Positions 17,686 to 26,280 of a stretch of 64,000 nt of DNA are shown here, in pieces (the stretch's first letter is position 1; each line of letters opens with the position of its first letter). Position numbers and translations under genes: made by a program. This stretch comes from Idiomarina ramblicola (lineage in GTDB: Bacteria > Pseudomonadota > Gammaproteobacteria > Enterobacterales > Alteromonadaceae): positions 124,001 through 188,000 of the forward strand of contig NZ_PIQC01000005.1 in NCBI RefSeq assembly GCF_003987255.1, read 5' to 3'. Under the pieces are notes generated by a model, which saw only the letters and a list, made by a program, of their open reading frames with translations, made no database searches and was not told where the DNA came from.

Positions 17686-18896
17686 CGAAATGTCTCTCTC
17701 AGCTGTAGAACCGAGTCGTTCTGATACCAGTTATCTTTTTGCACCAGTCGCTTTTCTTTATCCCGAAACCGCTGCCCTGCTGTATCCATACGCTCGGCAG
17801 TAACCATAATAATTAACTCTGTGGTTTGCTCCCGATTCTGTTGACTTCTGAATGCATTCTCTAAAATAGGTAATGACCCTAACCCTGGTATTTCATCTTC
17901 TTGAGCTGACTCATCCGTACTTAAAAGACCAGATAGGACCAGCGTATCCCCATCATTTGAGAGAAATACTGATTCAGTTCTACGGCTAAGTATTCCAGGT
18001 ACCCCAGACACGGAGACAGCTGGATCAATATTGCTCAACTCAGCGTGAAGTTTCGTCTTTATCCTATTGTCATCCAAGACGACAGGTTGAATAACCAGTT
18101 TTATACCGTACTCCCGGAACGTCACATCCTGCATTCCCTGAGCCACAACTTGCGGAATAGGGAGCTCTCCTCCCGCAAGAAACGTTGCTCTTTCACCACT
18201 TTGTGTAGACAAAACAGGATTAGCCAGTAATTTCGCAAGGCCGTGGCGCTGCATAAGCATTAATTGGGAATTAATTTCTGCGTCCCATTCAAATAAACCA
18301 GACAAAGAGCTCGAGAATGTTGGGCCGCTAGTCGCACCTTGCCAACGAATACCGAGCTCTTCCAGGTACTGACGCTTTGTTTCCAGAATATTGACTCTTA
18401 GTGTCAACATCGGAGGCTCTTCCTGAAAAGGTTCAGTTAAATTCAATATTTCTTCATGATCCTGAGAAATTTTTTCTAATTCATCGTGATGCTTCTTAGA
18501 AATCTTCCCCGCCAAAACAATGATCCCCGATTTCTCTGCTTTAGTGAGAGCTTCTTCTACATCAGATATCGCTTCGATACGCCCTTCCAATGAAAGATCG
18601 AAACTAGCTGTTACACTAACGTTTAATTCCTTTAACGCGTCTTCAGATTTCAGCCAGATATCAGCCTGACCAACGTTAAGCGCCCTTAGAATAGCCTCGT
18701 TATTACTTAATAAATGAACATCGGCAACACTCTCATCGCTAATAAGAATATCGGTACCGGGTTCTATATTGATAATTTGAGTTTGCCCTTTTTGAAGTCG
18801 GTATAAGGCGTTTTCAACACCGGCTTGAGCACTAAAGGCTACAAATATGAATAAAGTTGTAAACAGATAACATTTTAACTTTATTGGACCGTCCAT
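17682..18896 (-). CDS. rcpA: RcpA/CpaC-type outer-membrane secretin of the Tad-like system
   Basis: 404 residues with a Sec signal peptide (ending FSAQAG). N-terminal pilus/secretin N-domain (LQKGQTQIINIEPGTDILISDESVADV), a BON-like part, and the secretin channel domain with VLSTQSGERATFLAGGELPIP, GIKLVIQPVV and the signature VFLSNDGDTLVLSGLL...IPGLGSLPILENAFRS. It would form the outer-membrane pore. Somewhat shorter than typical CpaC proteins. Overlaps cpaB by 16 bp. Confidence 0.9.
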   Translation of the reverse strand: MDGPIKLKCYLFTTLFIFVAFSAQAGVENALYRLQKGQTQIINIEPGTDILISDESVADVHLLSNNEAILRALNVGQADIWLKSEDALKELNVSVTASFDLSLEGRIEAISDVEEALTKAEKSGIIVLAGKISKKHHDELEKISQDHEEILNLTEPFQEEPPMLTLRVNILETKRQYLEELGIRWQGATSGPTFSSSLSGLFEWDAEINSQLMLMQRHGLAKLLANPVLSTQSGERATFLAGGELPIPQVVAQGMQDVTFREYGIKLVIQPVVLDDNRIKTKLHAELSNIDPAVSVSGVPGILSRRTESVFLSNDGDTLVLSGLLSTDESAQEDEIPGLGSLPILENAFRSQQNREQTTELIIMVTAERMDTAGQRFRDKEKRLVQKDNWYQNDSVLQLRETFR

Positions 18897-19588
18897 GGTT
18901 CCACCTTGCTTTGTTTAGATTCTTGATGCCAAATTTCTATTTGATCTGAGTGACGCCCTCTCGCCCAGACCAGCATTGGACTTCCAATAGCCTGAGTGAA
19001 GGCCTTTACTTCCAAAGGATCTATCAATAATGTCAGTGAGTATGAGCCATACCCTTCCTGTAGTCCGTGAATATCGAAAACTTCAATTTCTTCAAAAAAA
19101 TCGTACTTCCGGAATTTTTCATTAAACTCACCAACAAATACAATATCGACTACATCCCCTTCTTTTAGCATTGCATTATGGTGCCCTAAGTTATCCGTGC
19201 TAACTGTGATAGCGTAATATCCGCTAGGCAATTTTTCCGATAATCCACTGTTTTTGTTATTCAATAAAAAACGCTCAGAAACTGGCTCTCCGGGTTGTAC
19301 AGAACTTCGAAGTTGCCGACCTATAAGAAGGCCTGCTGAGCTTTCTATATACCAATCATTGTTGATTAGCTCTTGAGGGTAACTTCGAGCCAGCAAGTCA
19401 CTTACCTTGATAATATCACCTGCCTTCAACTCCCTTGAAAAGACGACAACACTACCGGCATTTCCTGAAGCCTCCTGAAGTCTACGATGCGTTTCTTGCT
19501 GCAAATATTGGTGAATTAGAAAAATAGTTAAAATCGAAATTATTGAGCTAAAAATTACGGCAAAAATCCATTTCGCCTTTTTTTTCAT
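18881..19588 (-). CDS. cpaB: RcpC/CpaB-type Flp pilus assembly protein
   Basis: 235 residues: an N-terminal membrane anchor (about 8-28), then an SAF-like region (VVVFSRELKAGDIIKVSDLLAR) and the CpaB/RcpC C-terminal domain with GYYAITVSTDNLGHHNAMLKEGDVVDIVF. CpaB is a periplasmic component near the secretin. It overlaps the preceding small gene by 4 bp. Confidence 0.88.
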   Translation of the reverse strand: MKKKAKWIFAVIFSSIISILTIFLIHQYLQQETHRRLQEASGNAGSVVVFSRELKAGDIIKVSDLLARSYPQELINNDWYIESSAGLLIGRQLRSSVQPGEPVSERFLLNNKNSGLSEKLPSGYYAITVSTDNLGHHNAMLKEGDVVDIVFVGEFNEKFRKYDFFEEIEVFDIHGLQEGYGSYSLTLLIDPLEVKAFTQAIGSPMLVWARGRHSDQIEIWHQESKQSKVEPWTVQ

Positions 19589-19776
19589 GAGCTCCCTCCT
19601 GGAATTAATACTAAATAGCGCCAGATAAAATAATAAAATTCTCTTGCCTTACGACCGGTCTCAATTAAGTACTCAATGAGTGAGAGTTGTTCTTCAACAA
19701 TAAATAAAGCGGTCATTATTAAAAGAGAGATTAGTAACCACTCTGTCGATGCCTGACCGCTTTGCTTCTTGTTCAT
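19585..19776 (-). CDS. 63-residue single-span membrane protein, possible minor pseudopilin
   Basis: 63 residues. N terminus MNKKQSGQASTEWLLISLLIMTALFIVEEQ: basic leader, G-Q then a Glu at the sixth position after the G, and a hydrophobic helix, resembling the class III prepilin/TadE processing region (GQ[AS]xxE). The short C-terminal part (RKAREFYYFIWRYLVLIPGGSS) has a second hydrophobic stretch. Overlaps the genes on both sides by 4 bp, which supports it as a real coding sequence. Function unknown. Confidence 0.65.
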   Translation of the reverse strand: MNKKQSGQASTEWLLISLLIMTALFIVEEQLSLIEYLIETGRKAREFYYFIWRYLVLIPGGSS

Positions 19777-20279
19777 AGAACATGAACCAAAATCACGTAC
19801 TCACCTTGCTCCGAGAACATTAAACGACCCATATCTTCTTTGAATATCCATAAATCATGGGACTTCTCGATTGATTTAAACGAATCAATCTTTTGGCTAT
19901 AAGTTAGCTTTAATATATTTTGAATGTCATTGAACTTGAATGTAGAGAGGTAAACCCATACCTCTTTTCCGTTTTTCTGGCTCTTCGAGATTGCGTGAAA
20001 AGGCCCCTTCAGTTTAGGTTTTTCTGTATACGGCAAAATTATTTTGCTCAATATCCAGGAGCCCCCATCTCCTTTAAAAAAAGTCCAATTATCCTCTCCG
20101 ATTGGACAGATCCAAAAGTCTCTATGGGGAGCAGGACAGTAGGAATAAAAATCTTCCACAAGGTTCCAGTCCGGGGTTTGGGGACTTTGCAAGAAATAGG
20201 CTGTTACAGCCGAATTTTTTGAAAGTGGCATTTTAGACCACTCCCATTGATCAAACCCTGCGGGGACATCAGCAATCAT
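19773..20279 (-). CDS. Unknown 168-residue protein encoded in the Tad-like operon
   Basis: 168 residues, no signal peptide or membrane segment visible, rich in aromatic residues (many Trp, Phe and Tyr), with two Cys near YSYCPAPHRDFWICPIGEDNW. I recognise no family. It is embedded between the TadE-like gene (11-bp overlap) and the 63-residue gene (4-bp overlap), so it is surely cotranslated with the pilus genes. A later start is possible, but the first ATG has suitable spacing. Confidence 0.68.
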   Translation of the reverse strand: MIADVPAGFDQWEWSKMPLSKNSAVTAYFLQSPQTPDWNLVEDFYSYCPAPHRDFWICPIGEDNWTFFKGDGGSWILSKIILPYTEKPKLKGPFHAISKSQKNGKEVWVYLSTFKFNDIQNILKLTYSQKIDSFKSIEKSHDLWIFKEDMGRLMFSEQGEYVILVHVL

Positions 20280-20805
20280 ATGAACACTCCTCTAATAAAG
20301 CTTCATCCGGCACAACGTCGGAGTCTATATGACCAAAACTCAGAGATCCTGACCTCAACTCACGTGATAGAAATAGAGAACCCAAACCATCCTGAATGAC
20401 ATTAGTAATACTCCCAGACAAGACATTATTTATGACTAATCTGGCAGGCCTATTGCTAAGCCCATCCCTACTCTTTGTTTCCCAGCCGTCACTAAGTTTT
20501 GCCATGGCGAAATAATTTTCTCTTGTTTGCCACAAATTCTTCATTGGCAGATCAATATTAATTATTTGATCAATAGGGCTAATTATAATTCCCAGCCTTC
20601 TTGCCAACCTATAATCATCACTTTTAAGCATAAACTCACCATCAAAATGACTATTCCAAATCAGGTTTCTTGCATTAATTAGTTCTTTTTCAGAGTTTTT
20701 TTGTGAAATCATTAGTTCATTAAATGCAGATCCTATAATTACAACCAAAAAAGAAATCGAAATTAAAAACTCAATAACCGCCTGACCGTTGCTAAATTTC
20801 TTCAC
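20269..20805 (-). CDS. TadE-like pseudopilin
   Basis: 178 residues. N terminus MKKFSNGQAVIEFLISISFLVVIIGSAFNEL is the TadE/TadF pattern: short basic leader, GQAxxEF processing site, hydrophobic helix. The remaining ~140 residues are soluble and not conserved to my eye, with a C-terminal Cys pair (EECSYDC). Minor pseudopilins of this type prime pilus assembly after cleavage by a prepilin peptidase, which is not encoded here. The DNA is very A/T rich. Confidence 0.75.
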   Translation of the reverse strand: MKKFSNGQAVIEFLISISFLVVIIGSAFNELMISQKNSEKELINARNLIWNSHFDGEFMLKSDDYRLARRLGIIISPIDQIINIDLPMKNLWQTRENYFAMAKLSDGWETKSRDGLSNRPARLVINNVLSGSITNVIQDGLGSLFLSRELRSGSLSFGHIDSDVVPDEALLEECSYDC

Positions 20806-22015
20806 GACTAATTATTACTCCTTTATCCAGACCTGATAGAGGAATTACTTTGGGCTCCCATAGTGCATTAAATAAATTTTCGCGTTCATACTTCTGATCT
20901 TTTCTTGGGAAAACTGTGCCTGCTCTGGAGAACTCCGAAATCGCTTTCGCATGCGCCACCTGCTCGTTGTCGTCCCTAACAGAAATTAAAACTGTATTGT
21001 CTCCAAACTCATTTAAGTTTCTCAGGCCCATATAACCAAATGGCTTTTGCCTAACACCAATCGACTCCATTTGGGCTAATCCCAAACGTGAAGACATTGA
21101 ATTACTGCGAAAAGCGCCTCCATAGCCTGCGCGCCGGGAACGGCGTTGATCCTGTGCCTTAGCCCCCCAACCTAATGGCAGTTGCTCTTTAAAGCTTCCT
21201 ATAAACCAACTTCTTCCGTGAAGTGACACTGAATCCAAAGCGTGCCAGTCCCAACCACCATTTCGGTTTCTTGATAGTTCCGTTCCACCACGCTTAACAA
21301 TCTTGTGAGTGAAGATATTGACCCAGTTATATCCTCTATTACGACTAAACGGATCCAAACTCTTTAAGGTCAGTTCTTCTAACTCCTTTGATTCTTCACT
21401 ATTACTGGTATTGCGTACTTCTGTTTTGCGCCACCAAAGGCTAGGGAACGGAGCTATGCCACCACCTTGGTAAGCTTCCCAGCTAAGATCTGTAGAGTGT
21501 TTAGAAACGATATCTTGAATAAGAAGAGGTAACTCCATAACAAAACTTGCGTCTAATAATCGCTGCGCTGCTGATATTCCTTGAATTACAGCCACCTGAA
21601 ACCTGATAAGTACTTCTACTATCTGCTCGAATCCTTCTTCAATACGCTCAATAACAGTAGATAGAGCCCGAGTAATTTGCCCTAGGTAAGGAATAAATGA
21701 CGTTACAGCCTCGAGATTATCAGCCGTTCTGTCTAACATTGATAAGTAACTAGCCAGTCCCACCCATTGAGCAATTGCTACTTGATTGCCAATAAGTGCA
21801 CGGTTTGTTAGCGCAAGAAAGTTCATCTGCCGAGACATTGCGACGGCCGCACTATACGCTGCGTTATCTGCAACGCTTTGTAGGTACCACTGACGCCTGG
21901 CGTGTTTTCCCATATCAGTCACAGCGAATAAAAGCAGAGAAACCAGCAACAGAACCCCGACCATTAAAATCAGGGTTTGCCCTTTTATTCGTGAGTTAGT
22001 ATTTGAGAAAGTCAT
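20792..22015 (-). CDS. TadG-like pseudopilin with Flp-assembly N-terminal domain
   Basis: 407 residues. N-terminal TadG-type segment: RIKGQTLILMVGVLLLVSLLLFAVTDMG followed by QSVADNAAYSAAVAMSRQMNFLALTNRALIGNQVAIAQW, a pattern seen in the 'putative Flp pilus-assembly TadE/G-like' N-terminal domain. The C-terminal half is soluble and variable. Part of the pilus operon, 14-bp overlap with the TadE-like gene; starts 2 bp after the pilin-like gene. Confidence 0.78.
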   Translation of the reverse strand: MTFSNTNSRIKGQTLILMVGVLLLVSLLLFAVTDMGKHARRQWYLQSVADNAAYSAAVAMSRQMNFLALTNRALIGNQVAIAQWVGLASYLSMLDRTADNLEAVTSFIPYLGQITRALSTVIERIEEGFEQIVEVLIRFQVAVIQGISAAQRLLDASFVMELPLLIQDIVSKHSTDLSWEAYQGGGIAPFPSLWWRKTEVRNTSNSEESKELEELTLKSLDPFSRNRGYNWVNIFTHKIVKRGGTELSRNRNGGWDWHALDSVSLHGRSWFIGSFKEQLPLGWGAKAQDQRRSRRAGYGGAFRSNSMSSRLGLAQMESIGVRQKPFGYMGLRNLNEFGDNTVLISVRDDNEQVAHAKAISEFSRAGTVFPRKDQKYERENLFNALWEPKVIPLSGLDKGVIISREEI

Positions 22016-22017
22016 CG

Positions 22018-22293
22018 CTACTGATTGCCTTGCTCTGTCGCCTCGTCATAATTTCCGAGGTTGACATCAGTATTAGCTACAGTTCCTGCTCGTCTTGAAG
22101 ACTGGCGCGCTCTATTTAATTGCTGGGAAGACGACTGCCCTGTCATTTCCTGAGCAAGACCGGCGACCTGGTTACGTATGGACTTACCAAAAAGTGAATA
22201 GACTCCAATTGCAGCAACGGCAATCAAAGCGACAATAATAATGTATTCCGTCATTCCCTGACCACGAGAACGCCGGGCTAAATGCGTATTCAT
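22018..22293 (-). CDS. Flp-pilin-like protein with long hydrophilic tail
   Basis: 91 residues. Leader RRSRGQG, then MTEYIIIVALIAVAAIGVYSLFGKSIRNQ: Glu next to the conserved Tyr (TEY) and one hydrophobic helix, the Flp pilin signature (G/xxxxEY). After the helix comes a ~45-residue Gln/Ser/Arg/Asn-rich tail, longer than in standard Flp pilins of 50-70 residues. A very good ribosome site (AGGAGGGAG) precedes the ATG, fitting the high expression expected of a major pilin. First gene of the operon. Confidence 0.8.
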   Translation of the reverse strand: MNTHLARRSRGQGMTEYIIIVALIAVAAIGVYSLFGKSIRNQVAGLAQEMTGQSSSQQLNRARQSSRRAGTVANTDVNLGNYDEATEQGNQ

Positions 22294-22342
22294 AACTCCC
22301 TCCTGGCAACATTCAACGCCAAAATTAACGTTGACGTCAGGA

Positions 22343-22369
22343 AGTATAGAACGAGTTTTTGGGGGTCAG
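22343..22369 (-). promoter_or_regulatory. Possible promoter of the Tad-like operon
   Basis: On the minus strand, TATACT (22343-22348) matches the -10 consensus at 5 of 6. CTGACC (22364-22369) matches -35 at 4 of 6 with a short 15-bp spacer. It lies 50-75 bp before the first pilin-like ATG, in the 95-bp gap after queE. Confidence 0.35.
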
Positions 22370-22388
22370 ATCAGAAGTAGCAAATGTC

Positions 22389-23060
22389 TCACTCAATATT
22401 AAGATATTTATGCATCTGCACGGAAAGGCGCCAGTTGCGTGCTATGCAGGTTTTCATGGCAAGCTCTGTGGCGCGTGGCCGCTGGCTTATAGGTTGCAGG
22501 CAAATAATGGCATCGGCTTTGGGTGGGCTGCGTTTTAGTAAGGAATCTAACGCGTCTATGTGCTTTTGCATGGCTATGGGGTGCTTTATTTCATTAGCGC
22601 GTGCCATGCAGTCGGGGCGCACCAGGTAGCCGCCGGGCATATCCAGCTTGGGCGATACCGTTACCCAAGTGCTGTCGGTTACTTTTAGCTCAAAGGTACC
22701 GCTGGTTTCTATTTGCAGTTGGTAGCCTTTGGCTTCTAAAGCCTTGCCAAGCGGCAGTAAATCAAACATAGCGGGCTCACCGCCGGTTATCACTACGTGT
22801 TTGGCGGCGTAACCTTCTTGCTCAAAGCGCACAATAATGTCCTCGGCGGTCATTTCTGACCATTTTGACGAGGCTTCGTTTTTTGCCATTAATGCGTCTA
22901 TGCTTACCTCGTCGCTGGGGTTGGTCTCCCATGTGTGCTGAGTATCGCACCAGGGACAGCCCACAGGACAACCCTGCAAACGCAGAAAAATGGATGGCAC
23001 GCCGGTAAAGGTGCCCTCGCCTTGCAAGGTTTCAAAAATTTCGTTGATGCGGTAAGACAT
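22389..23060 (-). CDS. queE: 7-carboxy-7-deazaguanine synthase
   Basis: 223 residues, radical-SAM enzyme of queuosine synthesis making CDG from carboxytetrahydropterin. Family N terminus INEIFETLQGEGTFTGVPSIFLRLQGCPVGCPWCDT holds the cluster Cys motif (here C-x3-C-x2-C), with VITGGEP and ETSGTF beyond. Divergent from queC, its partner in the same pathway. Confidence 0.95.
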   Translation of the reverse strand: MSYRINEIFETLQGEGTFTGVPSIFLRLQGCPVGCPWCDTQHTWETNPSDEVSIDALMAKNEASSKWSEMTAEDIIVRFEQEGYAAKHVVITGGEPAMFDLLPLGKALEAKGYQLQIETSGTFELKVTDSTWVTVSPKLDMPGGYLVRPDCMARANEIKHPIAMQKHIDALDSLLKRSPPKADAIICLQPISQRPRATELAMKTCIARNWRLSVQMHKYLNIE

Positions 23061-23122
23061 AGCTTCCGTTAAAATGGCTGTCGTTAAAGTGAGTGAATGC
23101 AGATTATACGGGGAGTTACAGC

Positions 23123-23779
23123 ATGTCGCAAAAGGTCGTTGTTATTTATTCGGGCGGAATGGACTCTTTTACCGTTTTGCACAAAGCCCTGGCCGAGGGA
23201 AACGAGGTACTGGCACTGTCGTTTAACTACGGCCAGCGCCATGTCAAAGAGTTAGAAGTTGCGGCTAACGTCTGTAAACAGCATGGGATACCCCATAAAT
23301 TAGTGGATATTACGGCTATTAACTCGCTGCTATCGGGTAGCTCGCTCACCGACAACATCGACATTCCTGAAGGCCACTACGAAGAAGAGTCGATGAAATC
23401 TACCGTGGTGCCAAACCGCAATATGATTTTACTGTCACTGGCCATTGGTTACGCGGTGTCTGAAAACGCCTCTGCGGTGTATTACGGCGCGCATTCGGGT
23501 GACCACGCTATTTACCCGGACTGTCGGCCGGAGTTTGTACGGCAAATGGATGTAGTCAGTAAAATGGCAAACTACGAACCGGTCGCGGTTCATGCGCCGT
23601 ATTTAGACGTAGATAAAAACGCGATTCTAGCCGACGGCATTAAAATGGGGCTGGATTACAGCCAAACCTGGACTTGTTATAACGGTCGCCACGAAGCCTG
23701 TGGTAAATGCGGTGCCTGCCAGGAGCGTTTAGAGGCCTTCGCCGCCAACGGCATTGAAGACCCTCTTAGCTACGAATAA
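23123..23779 (+). CDS. queC: 7-cyano-7-deazaguanine synthase
   Basis: 218 residues from [23 protein letters not shown], the PP-loop ATP site (SGGMDS). It converts CDG to preQ0 with ATP and ammonia. C-terminal zinc ligands are present: [23 protein letters not shown] longer in-frame start at 23093 lacks homology. Convergent with nagZ. Confidence 0.95.
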   Translation: MSQKVVVIYSGGMDSFTVLHKALAEGNEVLALSFNYGQRHVKELEVAANVCKQHGIPHKLVDITAINSLLSGSSLTDNIDIPEGHYEEESMKSTVVPNRNMILLSLAIGYAVSENASAVYYGAHSGDHAIYPDCRPEFVRQMDVVSKMANYEPVAVHAPYLDVDKNAILADGIKMGLDYSQTWTCYNGRHEACGKCGACQERLEAFAANGIEDPLSYE

Positions 23780-23804
23780 CCGAATAAGCTTAAAGCTAAC
23801 TGAC

Positions 23805-24797
23805 CTACAGCCAGCGTTGGGCTTGTTCCCAGCGCTGGGTGCGTTTTAACTCTTCAAGCGATACCGCACTGGACGACATTAGCATTCGGTTCACACGTTG
23901 TGCGCTTTCCGGCTCAGTGGCGGGCAAATCAGCGTCCAGCACTTGCACCGCTCCTGCCCTGTCGTTACACACCAGTATCATGTCGCAACCAGCTTTTAGT
24001 GCCGCCACAGCGCGTTGTTCCATGTCACCGGCAACGGTTGCGCCCTGCATAGACAAGTCGTCACTAAAAATAGTGCCATTAAACTGCAGTTCGCTGCGCA
24101 GTATTTGCTGTAGCCAGAACTCACTGAAACCCGCAGGCTGTGGGTCTATTTTCGGGTATATAACGTGAGCCGGCATGATGCCGTCCAGTTTCTGGCTTAA
24201 TGACAAAAACGGCTTTAAGTCGTGCGCGCGAATTTGCTCTAGCGTGCGATCGTCTTCCGGAATGGCAATGTGGGAATCGGCCTGAACAGAACCGTGCCCG
24301 GGAAAGTGCTTGCCGGTACAGGCCATACCGGCTTCGTGCATGCCTTCAATAAACGACGACGCCAGTTTAGAAATTTCCGATGGCATTGCAGAAAATGCGC
24401 GGTCACCAATCACGTCACTGCAGTCGTCTACGTCCAGTACCGGTGCAAAACTGATATCAATGCCCACAGCCTGAACTTCTGCCGCCATAAGCCAGCCTAA
24501 GTCACGTGCAGCGCGTTGCCGTTCGTCTTTATCTTCAATTTTTTGCAGCGAACCCATAGCCGGTATGGCGCTAAAGCCCTGTCTGAACCGCTGAACACGC
24601 CCGCCCTCATGGTCTACCGCAATGAGCAAAGGCTTAGCGGCGGCCTCTCGTGCCTCCCGTGTCAGCTTTTGCAACTGCTCTAATGACGCAAAGTTACGCG
24701 TAAATAAAATAAGTCCGTTAACGGAAGGGGCGGCAAGAAGATTTTTGTCTTCAGCGGTCAACTCTGTGCCCGCAATATCTATCATCAGTTGTGCCAT
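23805..24797 (-). CDS. nagZ: Beta-N-acetylhexosaminidase NagZ
   Basis: 330 residues, glycoside hydrolase family 3. DHEGGRVQRF, the KHFPGHGSVQADSH block with the catalytic His/Asp loop, and FSDDLSMQGA with the Asp nucleophile are all present. Cytoplasmic enzyme of peptidoglycan recycling: removes GlcNAc from GlcNAc-anhydro-MurNAc peptides. No signal peptide. Single gene. Confidence 0.95.
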   Translation of the reverse strand: MAQLMIDIAGTELTAEDKNLLAAPSVNGLILFTRNFASLEQLQKLTREAREAAAKPLLIAVDHEGGRVQRFRQGFSAIPAMGSLQKIEDKDERQRAARDLGWLMAAEVQAVGIDISFAPVLDVDDCSDVIGDRAFSAMPSEISKLASSFIEGMHEAGMACTGKHFPGHGSVQADSHIAIPEDDRTLEQIRAHDLKPFLSLSQKLDGIMPAHVIYPKIDPQPAGFSEFWLQQILRSELQFNGTIFSDDLSMQGATVAGDMEQRAVAALKAGCDMILVCNDRAGAVQVLDADLPATEPESAQRVNRMLMSSSAVSLEELKRTQRWEQAQRWL

Positions 24798-24930
24798 AAC
24801 AGCGGCTGTCTCGTTTGGTTTTCAATAGTCAGCAGTTTGCCATGAGTTCAGTAAAGACGCCATGTTCCCTGTTTATCTTTTCGCATGCTGTGGTAAATTA
24901 ACATTTTTACAACAGAAAAAGAGACGGGAT

Positions 24931-26280
24931 ATGAAACTCGAAAAATCGCTTTTGTGCATCGGTATTACTCTGGCTCTGGCGGCCTGTGGCGGCTCGGGTT
25001 CAGATAGCGGCGGAACGGATAACACGGGCGGCACCGACAACGGTAATGATTACGCTTTTTGCTCAGCTGAAGACCAAAATGAGCAATTTTTCGAGTACAT
25101 GAAAGACGACTACTTTTGGGCTGACCAATTACAGGACAGTTTAGATCCCGAAGCCTTCGACGATGTTTACGCGGTTCTTGAAGAGTTACGTGTACCAGAA
25201 GACACCTACAGCTATATTCTGACAGAAGAAGAATATGATCAGCTGTTTGTCAGCGCCACTTACTTTGGGTTTGGCTTTTCTATGGAACAAATTAGTGAAA
25301 GCCGCGTTAAGTTTCGTTTTGTCTATGACGACTCCCCTGCCGATGCCGCAGGCATTGACCGCGCAGATGAACTTATTGCTATTGAAGGTGTAGCGGTTTC
25401 TGAACTGCTTGCCAATGGTGAATTTAATGACGCGCTGGGCCCTAATGAAGAAGGCCTGAGCCGCGAAATTACCTGGCAAAAGCCAGACGGTACCGAGCAA
25501 ACAGAGTTACTGAGTAAAGTTGAAGTAGAAACCAATACGGTTATGGGTGCGCAAACTTATGAACAAGACGGCGAGACCGTTGGTTACTTTACTCTGGATT
25601 CTTTTATTAATCGTACCGGCAATGACTTAAATAATGCTTTTGACCTGTTTGCCGCCGAAGGTATTAACCACTTAGTGATTGATGTTCGCTATAACGGTGG
25701 TGGCTTGATCCGCTACGCCAACCAAGTAGCCACTCAGGCGGCCGGCACTAATGTTCAGGGTAATACCTTTTTGCAATACCGTTTTAACGAGCAAAACAGT
25801 AACATGAACCAAACCATACCCTTTAATTTGGTCGATGGTGTTGAACAGCTCGACTTAGATCGCGTTTTCGTGCTGACCACTGGCAGCAGTTGTTCATCGT
25901 CAGAAATTATCATTAACTCGCTAAATCCTCATATTAAAGTCGTTACTATTGGGGAGCCAACGTGTGGTAAGCCGGTAGGACAACAACCAGAAGAGTTATG
26001 CGATAAAGTTACCTTTGCCATTAACTTTGAAACCGTAAACTCAGAAGGCGAAGGCCAGTATTACGACGGCATAGCACCAAACTGTGCGGTTGATGATGAA
26101 ATTGTTGCTGACTGGGGGAGCTCTGAAGATCCACTCACTGCAGCGGCAAACACTTATATCAGTACAGGGAGTTGCCCTGCCGAATCGTCGGCAAGCGCAC
26201 AAACGAAAAAGAGCGCTCTGGAGCGCTCTTTTGAGAAACCTATTCATAACATGAAAGATAAGCGAGAGTCTCTTCAGTAA
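24931..26280 (+). CDS. S41-family (C-terminal-processing-type) serine protease lipoprotein
   Basis: 449 residues from MKLEKSLLCIG, with a lipoprotein signal (lipobox LAAC) and a Gly/Ser/Asp/Thr linker. Then an N-terminal helical region, a PDZ-like domain (about 120-190; FVYDDSPADAAGIDRADELIAIEG) and the S41 protease domain: VIDVRYNGGGLIRYA, catalytic Ser in LTTGSSCSSSEIIINSL, Lys in GEPTCGKPVGQQ. An outer-envelope protease, substrate unknown. The last ~20 codons run through a terminator hairpin at 26,207-26,232, so the tail looks like a read-through extension. Confidence 0.9.
   Translation: MKLEKSLLCIGITLALAACGGSGSDSGGTDNTGGTDNGNDYAFCSAEDQNEQFFEYMKDDYFWADQLQDSLDPEAFDDVYAVLEELRVPEDTYSYILTEEEYDQLFVSATYFGFGFSMEQISESRVKFRFVYDDSPADAAGIDRADELIAIEGVAVSELLANGEFNDALGPNEEGLSREITWQKPDGTEQTELLSKVEVETNTVMGAQTYEQDGETVGYFTLDSFINRTGNDLNNAFDLFAAEGINHLVIDVRYNGGGLIRYANQVATQAAGTNVQGNTFLQYRFNEQNSNMNQTIPFNLVDGVEQLDLDRVFVLTTGSSCSSSEIIINSLNPHIKVVTIGEPTCGKPVGQQPEELCDKVTFAINFETVNSEGEGQYYDGIAPNCAVDDEIVADWGSSEDPLTAAANTYISTGSCPAESSASAQTKKSALERSFEKPIHNMKDKRESLQ
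26207..26232 (+). terminator. Terminator-like hairpin inside the 3' end of the S41 protease gene
   Basis: AAAAGAGCGCTC (26207-26218) pairs perfectly with GAGCGCTCTTTT (26221-26232). It lies 48 bp before the stop codon of the protease gene, i.e. inside coding sequence. Confidence 0.6.

Noticed and set aside
22294-22330. Sigma-54-like promoter (TTGGC...TTGCC) before the first pilin-like gene
   Set aside because: The GG to GC distance is 11 bases instead of 10, and the site would overlap the ribosome binding site.
23061-23122. preQ1 riboswitch between queE and queC
   Set aside because: The 62-bp gap has no pseudoknot-forming C-rich stem-loop and A-rich tail that would mark this class.
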